64,000 nucleotides of DNA from Gammaproteobacteria bacterium. GTDB lineage: Bacteria; Pseudomonadota; Gammaproteobacteria; Pseudomonadales; Azotimanducaceae. Made by a program: the position numbers and the translations under genes. Below, piece after piece: positions 44,801-52,426 of the stretch; the stretch's first letter is position 1, and every line of letters begins with the position of its first letter. Below the pieces are notes generated by a model, which was not told where the DNA came from, did no database searches, and saw only the letters and a program-made list of their open reading frames with translations. The stretch lies in contig JAPOVY010000046.1 of the NCBI GenBank assembly GCA_026707905.1, positions 1 to 64,000 of the forward strand, in the 5' to 3' direction.

Positions 44801-45243
44801 AGCACGAGATCGCTGGAACGATTCGCGCGGGCGGTGAGTGGATGGTGGCGTTTTCACAAGTGAAAATTCCGATATTCACTGTCGTTATGCGAAGAAGCTT
44901 CGGCGTCGCTGGGAACAACTACGCTACGCCGCGTTCTGCTCCTTCGATGAGAGTCGCGTGGCCTGCTGCGGATACCGGCGGCATTCCACCGGAAGGTGGT
45001 ATTGAAGCGGCGTATCGGCGTCAACTCGCTGAAGCGGAGGATCCAGAAGCACTGCGTGCCGAATTGAATGCGCGAATCGAGAGTGCGCGTGGTCCATTGG
45101 GACCACTCTCAAAATTCCAGATCGAGGAAATGATCGACCCGCGTGATACGCGTCGCTACGTATGCGAGTGGGTCAGGTTGGCGTATCGGCTAGTCGCGTT
45201 GCCTGATCAATTGCACTCTAGAGAGTTGCAATTCCGACCGTAG
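41833..45243 (+). CDS. Single-chain acyl-CoA carboxylase (BC-BCCP-CT), third paralog
   Basis: An 1136-residue all-in-one biotin carboxylase. BC domain residues 1-455 (MFKRVLIANRGEIAIRIARA, LKAAAGGGGRGMRVV, FIECNPRIQVEHTVTEQ). The biotinyl domain is intact with Lys533 in VVNAMKMETV. The CT domain (about 600-1120) shows RNRNKLTCRERIELLLD, GGGSVAAMVPQQ and LVDNPGFAVGLEHE with the usual glycine-rich oxyanion loops. It is clearly different from the 15-21.8 kb pair. CT closeness to propionyl- or methylcrotonyl-type subunits suggests a branched or short acyl-CoA substrate; not provable here. It follows dctP by 38 bases and precedes an esterase, so a shared transcript is possible. Confidence 0.9.
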   Translation: MFKRVLIANRGEIAIRIARAAQYLGMESVAVFPHADRASLHTQFATHSNVLTTQAGALPVAGYLDIEQLISVAKKTACDCVHPGYGFLAEHASFAERCTEEGITFIGPTAEVLRTFGDKVASRDLAATLDIPVVPGSDHATDRVEDAAQVASDIGYPVMLKAAAGGGGRGMRVVESDDELRQEFARCSGEAESAFGDGSIFIEKLITDPRHIEVQILADHDGEVAHLFERDCSIQLRHQKVMEFAPAPNLDPELRDTILDHATKLCREAGYTNAGTVEFLVDVQKGECFFIECNPRIQVEHTVTEQITGIDLVEAQFRIADGESLASLGISDQESIKAIDGFSIQARVTATEAGTISGYKEPTGPGIRVDSYGYDGYEVNAQFDPLLAKVVATTTRDFPATLARMQHALGEFQISGIQTNLASLSAICENVLVENGDARTTLLSSKPELINADGRDDNSLIGFLEQSSAATTLVSGSSDEAAQANVPHRSQLRIPEGDIEITVPLESTLVEWSIAEGDLVNSGDPIVVVNAMKMETVISAPKSGRVSAIQTLSVGDQLRANETVAALNPFETTDSTSHEARAESSDWQSTLDQVATLQTMAKERLAIGSEDPGVVRQRNRNKLTCRERIELLLDADSFHEVGSVTGFASYDEEGNIVAFTPANHVGGWGTVEQRTAIVCADDFTSRGGHADGAIGAKSSHLDRLSIEMRVPSVRLLDGSSGGGSVAAMVPQQKQEGESTAKESTGAIKSGRPRVAGGGGSFLPGHLGSAMYTQQLATVPVVNMLLGSVVGIGAAKAVLGHFSVMVRDIAQLFVAGPPVVQHAMGYDITKEELGDWRVHCKNGSVDNLAESEADAAAMVRRFLSYLPSSVYEAPPITSCNDPDDRREDDLFTIIPRKRTTTFDIRHTINLIVDKDSFFEIGGLWGTDQVTGLARFAGHPVGVIASDSQHVNGGALTAAGCRKLTRHLDLCDLFHLPVLNLVDNPGFAVGLEHEIAGTIRAGGEWMVAFSQVKIPIFTVVMRRSFGVAGNNYATPRSAPSMRVAWPAADTGGIPPEGGIEAAYRRQLAEAEDPEALRAELNARIESARGPLGPLSKFQIEEMIDPRDTRRYVCEWVRLAYRLVALPDQLHSRELQFRP

Positions 45244-45291
45244 CCACGTGCTCACGCACATTGTGAGAATGCACTGAGTTAGGAGAGCCTC

Positions 45292-46191
45292 TTGGATTTT
45301 GAGACCTACAAAAGGTATGGCTTGGACACCCCGCCGCCGAGGGAGGTTAATGGGCGCTCATCAGACGAGATCGCGAAATCAGCCGTCGTGCCGGAGGACG
45401 GTCAGTACAACCCTTGCGCAGAAGCGTATCCAGGAAGCCAAACTCCAGTCGGCGAGTTCACTCGTATCCCTGATTGGGTGGAATCAAAGGTCTATCCAAA
45501 GACTACGCGGACGATTTCGATATACCAGTCCGTGGGTGTCGCAGATTCAACGGACCCAGCCACATTCATCTATTTCAACGACGGCGACTTCTATTTATGG
45601 CGCGAAGGCGCTGTGCGCGCAACTCGCGTGTTTGATTCGATGAGCGAAAATGGCGAATTACCCCCGCTTATCGCGGTGTTTGTTACTGCGGGAACATCGG
45701 AAAGCGAACCAGCCCAACGTAGCATCGAATACGACACCGTTTCGGATCGGCATGTAACTTTCATCGACTCCGAAATCGTTCCCTTGGTTGAATCCATTAC
45801 CGGTAAAACGTTAGCGAGTGATCCTTCGAGGAGATTGATTTGTGGAATCTCGAGCGGCGGAATATGCGCCTTAAATGCCGCCTGGCACTCCCCAACGAGC
45901 TTTGGTCGAGTATTGAGTCACTGTGGTTCGTTTGTAAATCTTCGCGGGGGGCACAACTATCCATCAATGATTCGACGAACACCACGAAAACCAATGCGAG
46001 TCTTTTTACAGAGCGGTAGTCGCGACGCCAATATCGTGCCTGGAAGTTGGCCGATCGCGAACCAAGATGTCGCAGCCGCACTTGATTACGCAGGCTACGA
46101 CTACCGCTTTGAGTTCGGCGAAGGCGGTCATAGCTTGCGCCATGGTGGCGCCATCTTCGCGGAGTCGTTGAGGTGGTTGTTTCGAGACTGA
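45292..46191 (+). CDS. Alpha/beta-hydrolase esterase (enterochelin-esterase-like, Esterase_D family)
   Basis: A 299-residue hydrolase of the Fes/esterase D type. The nucleophile elbow GISSGGICALNAAWH (Ser near 198), an Asp in LQSGSRDANIVPG and the His in FGEGGHSLRHGG form the triad. The N-terminal part contains YQSVGVADSTDPATFIYFNDGD, a typical strand pair before the catalytic core. No signal peptide. The start is TTG at 45292 with AGGAGAG 4-5 bases upstream. Substrate unknown; not necessarily siderophore-related. It sits right after the third carboxylase and probably in its transcription unit. Confidence 0.82.
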   Translation: MDFETYKRYGLDTPPPREVNGRSSDEIAKSAVVPEDGQYNPCAEAYPGSQTPVGEFTRIPDWVESKVYPKTTRTISIYQSVGVADSTDPATFIYFNDGDFYLWREGAVRATRVFDSMSENGELPPLIAVFVTAGTSESEPAQRSIEYDTVSDRHVTFIDSEIVPLVESITGKTLASDPSRRLICGISSGGICALNAAWHSPTSFGRVLSHCGSFVNLRGGHNYPSMIRRTPRKPMRVFLQSGSRDANIVPGSWPIANQDVAAALDYAGYDYRFEFGEGGHSLRHGGAIFAESLRWLFRD

Positions 46192-46261
46192 CCAGGAAGT
46201 GAGGAACCAGTCTAGTCCGAGTGTGACCTATAGAGAAGCGCGTGTTCGAGCTTTACGGTAT

Positions 46262-47446
46262 TCAATTTGCTTGTTGCGCGATTTGATCGATTACGGCTTC
46301 TAGATTGATAGGACCATCACGATTAGTTTGCACCGCGATCGTTAGTTGCCTGTCGAGATAGTGGCGTACATGAGTTCTATACCCCATCCAGAGTCCGCCG
46401 TGCTCAACCACATTGCCAGAGTGGGTCACGAATAAGCCGAACCCGTAGTGCCAATCGGGGGTATTGGGGTCTTGCCACTCGGAGTTTCTCATCAAATCGA
46501 AGGTTTCGGGTTTTACGATCTCTCCTCGCGTAAGAGCGCGGAAGAACCGAACAAGCATTGTGGGGTTCGTTACTAATCCGCCTCCTGTCCACTCGGATGT
46601 AGGATCACTTTTCATAGTCCCGTCGTCTCGAAGGTTTCGTGCGCCGCGGGTGTATCCTGGCGTTATGTCTGGTAGGGCGGAGACATTTTGTGGTCGGATC
46701 TGATCGAGATTTTGCGGCTCAAGGACACGGTCCTGTAGCAACTCATAGTAATCCCGTTCTGTAGCCGCTTCAATGATCTTGCCTAGAACGAGGTAGCCGG
46801 AATCTGAGTACGCAAATCCTTCGCCAACAGGATATAGCGATTTCTTATTCGCGACCATTTCGATCAGCTCATCGTGTGTGAAACGTATTCCGCCGCGGAA
46901 AAGTGCTCGCCATATGGAGAGCATCATGTAACGCGTAGTGCCTGGATAATCGCTTAAACCAGAACTATGCGAAAGAAGATGTCGAATTCGAATGTCTTCG
47001 TGATTAGGGAGGTCGTTGAACCACGGTTCATCGGCCACCCACTTCGAAGCGTAGTCATCGAGGGTAAGTGTGCCGTCTTCGGTGAGGAGCATAACGAGGG
47101 TCGCTGCAAAGCTCTTTCCCGTGCTGCCGCCAGGCATCCCGATGTTGTGATCCAACGGAAGGTTGTTTTCCACATCAGCGAGTCCAATTGCGGACTGAAT
47201 AAGTGTGCCGTCGGCATATAGAACCGCCGCACGAAGACCGGGCATTTCTTGCTCGATCTGAATTGGTGTCAGTAGCTCCGAGAGCGAATCTTGGTTCAAA
47301 TTGGCTGCGTTACCTTGGCATAGCAAAACTGCTACCGCGATTGATAAATAACCGATTCGAGATGAGTCGGTTGTGCTGAAAAGGTGATTCTTGAACACTA
47401 TTGATACAACTCGTGCTGCAAATCGATTGAATGTTCTGCGGACCAA
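46262..47446 (-). CDS. Serine hydrolase of the beta-lactamase (class C)/EstB fold
   Basis: A 394-residue penicillin-binding-protein-like hydrolase. A hydrophobic segment (IGYLSIAVAVLLCQGNAA, about residues 31-48) suggests export or anchoring. Catalytic marks: S-T-G-K in GGSTGKSFAATLVML (motif SxxK), YSDSGY as the second motif, and HGGLWMGY near the C-terminus in place of the KTG triad. Members include esterases, D-aminopeptidases and true class C beta-lactamases; the HGG ending argues for an esterase/peptidase type. The start is TTG at 47446; its N-terminal 30 residues before the hydrophobic segment are long for a signal. Confidence 0.85.
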   Translation of the reverse strand: MVRRTFNRFAARVVSIVFKNHLFSTTDSSRIGYLSIAVAVLLCQGNAANLNQDSLSELLTPIQIEQEMPGLRAAVLYADGTLIQSAIGLADVENNLPLDHNIGMPGGSTGKSFAATLVMLLTEDGTLTLDDYASKWVADEPWFNDLPNHEDIRIRHLLSHSSGLSDYPGTTRYMMLSIWRALFRGGIRFTHDELIEMVANKKSLYPVGEGFAYSDSGYLVLGKIIEAATERDYYELLQDRVLEPQNLDQIRPQNVSALPDITPGYTRGARNLRDDGTMKSDPTSEWTGGGLVTNPTMLVRFFRALTRGEIVKPETFDLMRNSEWQDPNTPDWHYGFGLFVTHSGNVVEHGGLWMGYRTHVRHYLDRQLTIAVQTNRDGPINLEAVIDQIAQQAN

Positions 47447-47590
47447 CGAGTCGGTTGCTGTATGCGACCGCAGAGGAATAGAAACAGATTAAATCCATGG
47501 ACCGGCGAAACGTAAACCGTGACTGCGAACAAAAGCTTGAACGGTATAAGTCATCGCGTTCTAATACCCTGAAACGAGCAGAAGGTTCAT

Positions 47591-48295
47591 TTGCAGGTTA
47601 AGAAGCACTTGAGCGAAAAGACAACCGATCTCCGCCATGTCGTCCTATACAGTTTATTGACTGCTGCATCAGTAGGAGGGTTAGGCATTAATGCGGCGTG
47701 TGAGGAGTCCGAAGTGGATTCAAAGGACAGTTTGAGCTCCACAGACGTTATACAGGCGACTGAAACTGGCGAACTCCCGATACTCGCATCGGGACCAACG
47801 TACAAAATCTATGATGCCGGAGTGAAACGATACGGTGCGCTAACAGCGTTAGTCCAATCAAGTAAATCGCCCATTTCGCTTGGCGCAGAAATGCGACCGT
47901 ACATGGATACGCAACGTTATTGGAAGTTCGTTCGAAGTAACGGTATAGCCATTCCGGAAGATTCACCACAAGAAATCTACGTCTACAACTGGATAGAAAA
48001 GGCACAAGGAAAGATGGTTTTTGACGTCGGGGCTCAGGTCGGCGACAAAGAGGCTGATAGAACGTTCCCGAAATGGCTTCAGATCAAGTCATACAAACCG
48101 ATGAAGTTCGCCAGTCTCGTGTATGTGGGACCTTTCCCCCATCAAGAAGGAAGTGGTTGGGAAGAGATTCGATGGGAGGATCGTGCGCGAGATAAAGGCT
48201 GTGTGTACGACGAACGTATGTATCGAGAGCTCTATCACAGATTCGACTATCAAAAATATCAGCACATCACGGAAATCCAAATCAGCGTCGAATGA
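47591..48295 (+). CDS. Exported GyrI-like small-molecule-binding domain protein
   Basis: A 234-residue protein. The C-terminal half (about 165-234) has the GyrI/AraC-effector look: KFASLVYVGPFPHQEG, VYDERMYRELYHRFDYQ and the final TEIQISVE. The N-terminus has a hydrophobic stretch VVLYSLLTAASVGGLGINAAC (residues about 17-37) that could be a signal, possibly a lipobox-like Cys. GyrI-like domains usually sit in the cytosol as ligand-binding parts of transcription factors, so an exported one is odd. The TTG start has GAAGG 8 bases before it. It is divergent from the beta-lactamase-fold gene (144-base gap). Function unknown. Confidence 0.65.
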   Translation: MQVKKHLSEKTTDLRHVVLYSLLTAASVGGLGINAACEESEVDSKDSLSSTDVIQATETGELPILASGPTYKIYDAGVKRYGALTALVQSSKSPISLGAEMRPYMDTQRYWKFVRSNGIAIPEDSPQEIYVYNWIEKAQGKMVFDVGAQVGDKEADRTFPKWLQIKSYKPMKFASLVYVGPFPHQEGSGWEEIRWEDRARDKGCVYDERMYRELYHRFDYQKYQHITEIQISVE

Positions 48296-48420
48296 CTGAT
48301 AGACGCTGAAATACGATGTTCCATGCTGAATGAGTCTCACGAGTAACGCTGGTTAGAATCGCACGCACGTTCACGACGATACGTTGATGAAATAGTGGAT
48401 TCTGATATCTGGAACGAAAG

Positions 48421-49308
48421 ATGAAAGTAACGAGTGGTGTCGGTGGTTGGCCCGGTACTGTAGGTGAGCAGGCGCAAAGAGCCGAAGCGGCGGGATACGA
48501 CATCATCGGGTGCGGGGAGCTATCTCACGACTCGATCGTCACGATGACGTTGGCTGCAGCGGCGACTGAGAAAATCGGTATTCAAACTTCGGTCACGATT
48601 GCGTTCCCACGTAGCCCGTTTGTGTTAGCGATGCAAAGCTGGGATATTCAGCAGCTGTCGAACGGTCGATTTACGATCGGCTTGGGTAGCCAGGTCAAGG
48701 GTCACAACGTCCGGCGGTTCGGCGGCACATGGTCACCGCCAGGACCGAGAATGCGCGAATACATCCAAATGATGAGAGCTGTATGGGATTCTTGGCAAAA
48801 CGGTACACGACCCGAGTTTCTCGGTAAGCACTACACATATACGTTGATGACGCCGAATTTCAATCCAGGTCCGTTAGATTGTGGTCTGCCAAAGATTGGG
48901 CTGGCGATGGTTGGCCCAGTCATGGCGCGCGTGGCCGGCGAAGTCGCGGACGTGATCATGCCTCACGGCGGCATCATGTCAGATCGCTACATGCGAGAAG
49001 TCTTGCTTCCTTCCGTACGTGCTGGATTGCTAAAGTCCGGACGGACGTGGGACGATATTGAGATTAACTCAAGTGGATATCTGATCATGGGCGAGAACGA
49101 CAGTGAGATCGAGCAGAGCATTGAAGCGATGCGTACCCCATTGTCTTTTTACGGGTCGACGCGAACATATCACAAGGTTTTGGCACTACATGACCTCGAA
49201 GAATTAGGTCTGAAACTACATGCGTTGTCGCTAAACGGGAAGTGGGAAGAAATGCGTGAGACGGTGCAACCTGATGACATCCTAAAACTCGCACAGACGT
49301 GTACATAA
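48421..49308 (+). CDS. LLM-class (luciferase-like) F420-dependent oxidoreductase
   Basis: A 295-residue TIM-barrel protein of the bacterial luciferase/F420 family. Marks: VTSGVGGWPGTVGEQAQRAE, FPRSPFVLAMQSWDIQQLSNGRF, IGLGSQVKGHNVRRFG, PPGPRMREYIQMMRAVW. These match F420-dependent rather than flavin-dependent members (TIGR03617-like), consistent with fbiC in the same genome. Role and substrate unknown; related proteins act on a range of hydride acceptors. It is somewhat shorter than its relatives and the frame stays open for 56 codons after its TAA (see the next entry). Confidence 0.82.
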   Translation: MKVTSGVGGWPGTVGEQAQRAEAAGYDIIGCGELSHDSIVTMTLAAAATEKIGIQTSVTIAFPRSPFVLAMQSWDIQQLSNGRFTIGLGSQVKGHNVRRFGGTWSPPGPRMREYIQMMRAVWDSWQNGTRPEFLGKHYTYTLMTPNFNPGPLDCGLPKIGLAMVGPVMARVAGEVADVIMPHGGIMSDRYMREVLLPSVRAGLLKSGRTWDDIEINSSGYLIMGENDSEIEQSIEAMRTPLSFYGSTRTYHKVLALHDLEELGLKLHALSLNGKWEEMRETVQPDDILKLAQTCT

Positions 49309-49476
49309 CAGGGATATCCCGATTTCTTACGTGAGCACCGGGAATATGCCACGATTACTGGCTTATCGATGCCGCAACGTAATGACGAAGAACGCGAGCG
49401 CTACAGTGCGATTATGGGGGAAGTTCAATCGATCGAATCCAGCCGTGTACCACGCGGACTCGAAATCTAGTTTATC
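49309..49476 (+). other. Open in-frame extension after the LLM gene, possible remnant
   Basis: The frame of the LLM gene continues without stop from 49309 to a TAG at 49468-49470, with protein-like composition (GYPDFLREHREYATITGL then DEERERYSAIMGE). I do not recognise it as the normal end of the family. A frame of this length can arise by chance; a small gene or decayed fragment is possible. It meets the dctM stop on the opposite strand. Confidence 0.25.
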
Positions 49477-50838
49477 CTACAGCGACGGTAACCACGTTGC
49501 CAGAGTGGGAAACAAGACGAGAATTCCGATCAAGATTAGCTGAAGAAAGATGAAGGGTGCGACACCCTTATAGATAGCAACGGTTTCAACGGTTGCTGGT
49601 GTGACGCCGCGTAAATAGAACAACGCAAAACCAAACGGTGGCGTTAGAAATGAAGTCTGTAGGTTAACCGCGATCAGCACGCCTAACCAGACCGGATCGA
49701 TACCCATGGCGAGTAATACAGGTCCAACGATAGGCACGACGATGTAGGTGATTTCCACAAAATCCAATACGAAGCCAAGCAGAAAGATAACTAGCATGAC
49801 GATGCCAACCGCAAGCAGCGGCGCGTGTTCGATGTGGGTGAACCAACCGGATACCAACTCATCGCCACCGTAACCCCGAAACACCAACGAAAACACGGAA
49901 GCGCCAATCAGGATGAAGAAAACCATTGCGGTTGTCGTTAGCGTGGACCGGCAGATTTCCTTCAGAGTTTCAATCGACAGTGCTCTTTGTAGTAACCCCA
50001 TGAGCAGCGCGCCACATGCGCCGACACCTGCGGCTTCCGTCGGTGTGGCATACCCCGCCAGAATGGAACCAAGCACCACGACGATTAGCAGTATCGGTGG
50101 TACCAAGCTCGTCAGCAATTCACCGAGTTTTAGCTCTTCTTCGCTCCGAACGGCAGGAGGCGCCACCGATTTATCAAACTGACTGCGAGTGAAGATGTAG
50201 GTTGCATAAAGCGCCACTAGTACGAGTCCTGGCAGCAACGACCCTATGAACAGGTCTTCTACGGATACGGTTTTAGGGTTGAAAACCCCGATTGAGAGTT
50301 GCGCTTGTTGATATGCATTCGACAGGACATCGCCAAGTAGCACGAGTGCGATCGAAGGCGGGATGATTTGGCCGAGAGTGCCGGTGGCCGCAATCGTTCC
50401 AGTTGCGAAGCTTGGTCGGTAGTTTTGCTTCAGCATGACCGGTAACGCAAGTAAGCCCAGAGTCACTACTGTCGCGCCGACGATACCGGTGCTCGCAGCC
50501 ATCAGCGCCCCCACAAGCACCACCGCGATTGCGAGTCCGCCGGGGGTTCTCGCCATCAATATGGAAAGGGACTGTAATAGCTTGTTAGCAATGTTGGTGC
50601 GCTCGAGGGTGACTCCCATCAAGATGAACAGAGGTAGAGCGATCAGAACCGTGTTGCTCATGACGCCAAAGATGCGGATCGGCATAAAACCGAGATCTGC
50701 TAGGTGGAAAACGCCAGTCACGGCACCAACGAGCGCAAAGATGAGTGCAACTCCAGCGAGTGTCGGCGCGACTGCATAGCCGCTAAGGATCATCAGGAAT
50801 ACCACTGCGAACATCAGCAGTGGCAGCCATTCAATCAA
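49477..50838 (-). CDS. dctM: TRAP transporter large permease subunit (DctM)
   Basis: A 453-residue, highly hydrophobic membrane protein with about 12 predicted segments, such as LPLLMFAVVFLMILSGYAVA, ILMGVTLERTNIANKLL and FLTPPFGFALFYLRGVTP near the C-terminus. The latter is a signature of DctM, the sodium-coupled transport subunit. It overlaps dctQ by 8 bases (50831-50838) and starts at TTG 50838, so translation is coupled. The binding protein that serves it is not adjacent. Substrate unknown. Confidence 0.9.
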   Translation of the reverse strand: MIEWLPLLMFAVVFLMILSGYAVAPTLAGVALIFALVGAVTGVFHLADLGFMPIRIFGVMSNTVLIALPLFILMGVTLERTNIANKLLQSLSILMARTPGGLAIAVVLVGALMAASTGIVGATVVTLGLLALPVMLKQNYRPSFATGTIAATGTLGQIIPPSIALVLLGDVLSNAYQQAQLSIGVFNPKTVSVEDLFIGSLLPGLVLVALYATYIFTRSQFDKSVAPPAVRSEEELKLGELLTSLVPPILLIVVVLGSILAGYATPTEAAGVGACGALLMGLLQRALSIETLKEICRSTLTTTAMVFFILIGASVFSLVFRGYGGDELVSGWFTHIEHAPLLAVGIVMLVIFLLGFVLDFVEITYIVVPIVGPVLLAMGIDPVWLGVLIAVNLQTSFLTPPFGFALFYLRGVTPATVETVAIYKGVAPFIFLQLILIGILVLFPTLATWLPSL

Positions 50839-51337
50839 TGGCTTGTCTTGACCCGAATAGCAACCGCGCGATTTCGCACAGCGATTGCAGTATTAACAGT
50901 GTTGCGGATAGCGGGATAAGCGATTTGAGTAGATAGATTCCCGGAATGCCACCAACTTCCGGTGAACTTTCTTGGACGCGCCAGGATGCAAGGACGTAGT
51001 CCCAGCTATATACGATCAAGAGGATAGCGAACGGAATCAGAAATAACGCATGTCCACCTAGATTGATTAAGCGTTTGACGTTGGGTTTTAGTCTCGCATA
51101 GACGATGTCGACACGGACGTGACTGTCCGTCTGCAGTGCATACGACAGACCGAGCATGATGAGAGTGGCATGCATATATAGGACTGACTCCTGAAGCGCG
51201 ATCGAGCCGATATCAAACACATAGCGCAGAACAACGATGACAAGCGTGAGCACCGCCATGAAAAGGACGAGCATGGCAACGGATTTACCCAATAGTTCAT
51301 TGGCTCGCTCAATTGACCGAACGACTCTCGAGATCAA
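50831..51337 (-). CDS. dctQ: TRAP transporter small permease subunit (DctQ)
   Basis: A 168-residue protein with four membrane segments (VAMLVLFMAVLTLVIVVLRY, LYMHATLIMLGLSYAL, HALFLIPFAILLIVYSW, LIPLSATLLILQSLCEIARL) and the DctQ motif VLRYVFDIGS. It starts at TTG 51337, overlapping the ubiA stop as TTGA (51334-51337); a start further upstream would add 16 residues inside ubiA and not fit the family. Together with dctM it forms the membrane half of a secondary solute importer. Confidence 0.85.
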   Translation of the reverse strand: MISRVVRSIERANELLGKSVAMLVLFMAVLTLVIVVLRYVFDIGSIALQESVLYMHATLIMLGLSYALQTDSHVRVDIVYARLKPNVKRLINLGGHALFLIPFAILLIVYSWDYVLASWRVQESSPEVGGIPGIYLLKSLIPLSATLLILQSLCEIARLLFGSRQAID

Positions 51338-52197
51338 GTCGCTAACCCCAAAGCAGTCCCGATCATTAGGGCTGTGCCTACCCAAATATTGCTCTTAAAC
51401 GCTACAAACCATCCTTGCCGATTGTCCGGCTTTCGCAGTTCGTTCCATTGATATCCAAACAAACCCGCAATGATCAGCGAAGCGACGTAGAAGCTCATGG
51501 TGAGCCCCAAAACGATCCCCATCGTCAACCAAAGTCCAAGGGTTAACAACATAAGCCCGCCAACGATGGCGACGACCTGACCCCCGGCCAATATCGCAGT
51601 CGATCCGAGGTTGAGCTTTATGTCGTCGTCACGATCAACCATGGCGTAAATTGTGTCGTATACAACGATCCAGCAGAAATTCGCTACGAAAAGGAGGTAA
51701 ATCGCAGGATTGAAGTCCCATGTATCAAGCGCGGCCGTGGAAGCCATCGGAATCCCCCAAGAGAATGCGAGTCCAAGTACCAGTTGCGGCAGCATCGTAA
51801 CTCGTTTCATGAACGGATAAAGGACCGCAATCCCAAAGCCCACAATTGCCAACAGTTGCGTCTTGAGATTGAGTTGCAGTACGACTAATAGTGAGAGCGC
51901 GCCGAGTATTGCAAAGACAATCAGTGCCGTCGAGACTGATAGACGCCCGTCAGCGAGTGGACGTTTGAACGTACGTTTGACATGTGCGTCGAAATGACGA
52001 TCCGCGATGTCGTTGACGACGCAACCCGCTGACCGCATAAGAACCGTACCTACGATGAAGAGTAGGAGCAAGTCATACGGTGGAATCCCTTCACTGACGA
52101 TCCACAAGGCTGTGATCGTCGGCCACATCAGCAATAGGGAACCGACGGGAAGATCAAGTCTTGTTAGTTGCAGAATAGCAAAGAGCTTTGCAATCAA
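51334..52197 (-). CDS. ubiA: 4-hydroxybenzoate polyprenyltransferase UbiA
   Basis: A 287-residue integral membrane prenyltransferase of ubiquinone synthesis. The two Asp-rich motifs are clear: NDIADRHFDAHVKRTFKRPL (NDxxD) and DTIYAMVDRDDDIKLN. The N-terminus LQLTRLDLPVGSLLLMWPT is the classic start. Eight or nine membrane segments follow. The start is TTG 52197 with an AGG-rich upstream stretch; it is short of N-terminal residues compared with E. coli UbiA (290) but complete. It is divergent from rubredoxin and is the first gene of a probable ubiA-dctQ-dctM unit, since the stop overlaps dctQ. Confidence 0.92.
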   Translation of the reverse strand: MIAKLFAILQLTRLDLPVGSLLLMWPTITALWIVSEGIPPYDLLLLFIVGTVLMRSAGCVVNDIADRHFDAHVKRTFKRPLADGRLSVSTALIVFAILGALSLLVVLQLNLKTQLLAIVGFGIAVLYPFMKRVTMLPQLVLGLAFSWGIPMASTAALDTWDFNPAIYLLFVANFCWIVVYDTIYAMVDRDDDIKLNLGSTAILAGGQVVAIVGGLMLLTLGLWLTMGIVLGLTMSFYVASLIIAGLFGYQWNELRKPDNRQGWFVAFKSNIWVGTALMIGTALGLAT

Positions 52198-52253
52198 GGC
52201 CGACCTAACCTCGAAATAACATTACCCACTTCGTTTTTACCTACCCTTGCTCC

Positions 52254-52421
52254 ATGCGAAAATGGCAGTGTATTGTCTGTGGCTACATCTACGATGAAGC
52301 CGAGGGTTGCGAGGAGGAAGACGTCCCGCCGGGAACGCTCTGGGAGGATGTGCCAGAGGATTTTATGTGCCCTGAGTGCGGTGTCGGTAAAGAAGATTTT
52401 GAAATGATCGAGATTGGCTAG
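52254..52421 (+). CDS. rubA: Rubredoxin
   Basis: A 55-residue iron protein. Cys6-x2-Cys9-Gly (MRKWQCIVCGYIYDEAEG) and Cys39-x2-Cys42-Gly (DFMCPECGVGKEDFE) coordinate the Fe. Rubredoxins shuttle electrons to alkane hydroxylases or oxygen-detoxifying enzymes. It is divergent from ubiA (56 bases apart), an arrangement common in gammaproteobacteria, and convergent with recG with only 5 bases between stops. Confidence 0.95.
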   Translation: MRKWQCIVCGYIYDEAEGCEEEDVPPGTLWEDVPEDFMCPECGVGKEDFEMIEIG

Positions 52422-52426
52422 GTAGT

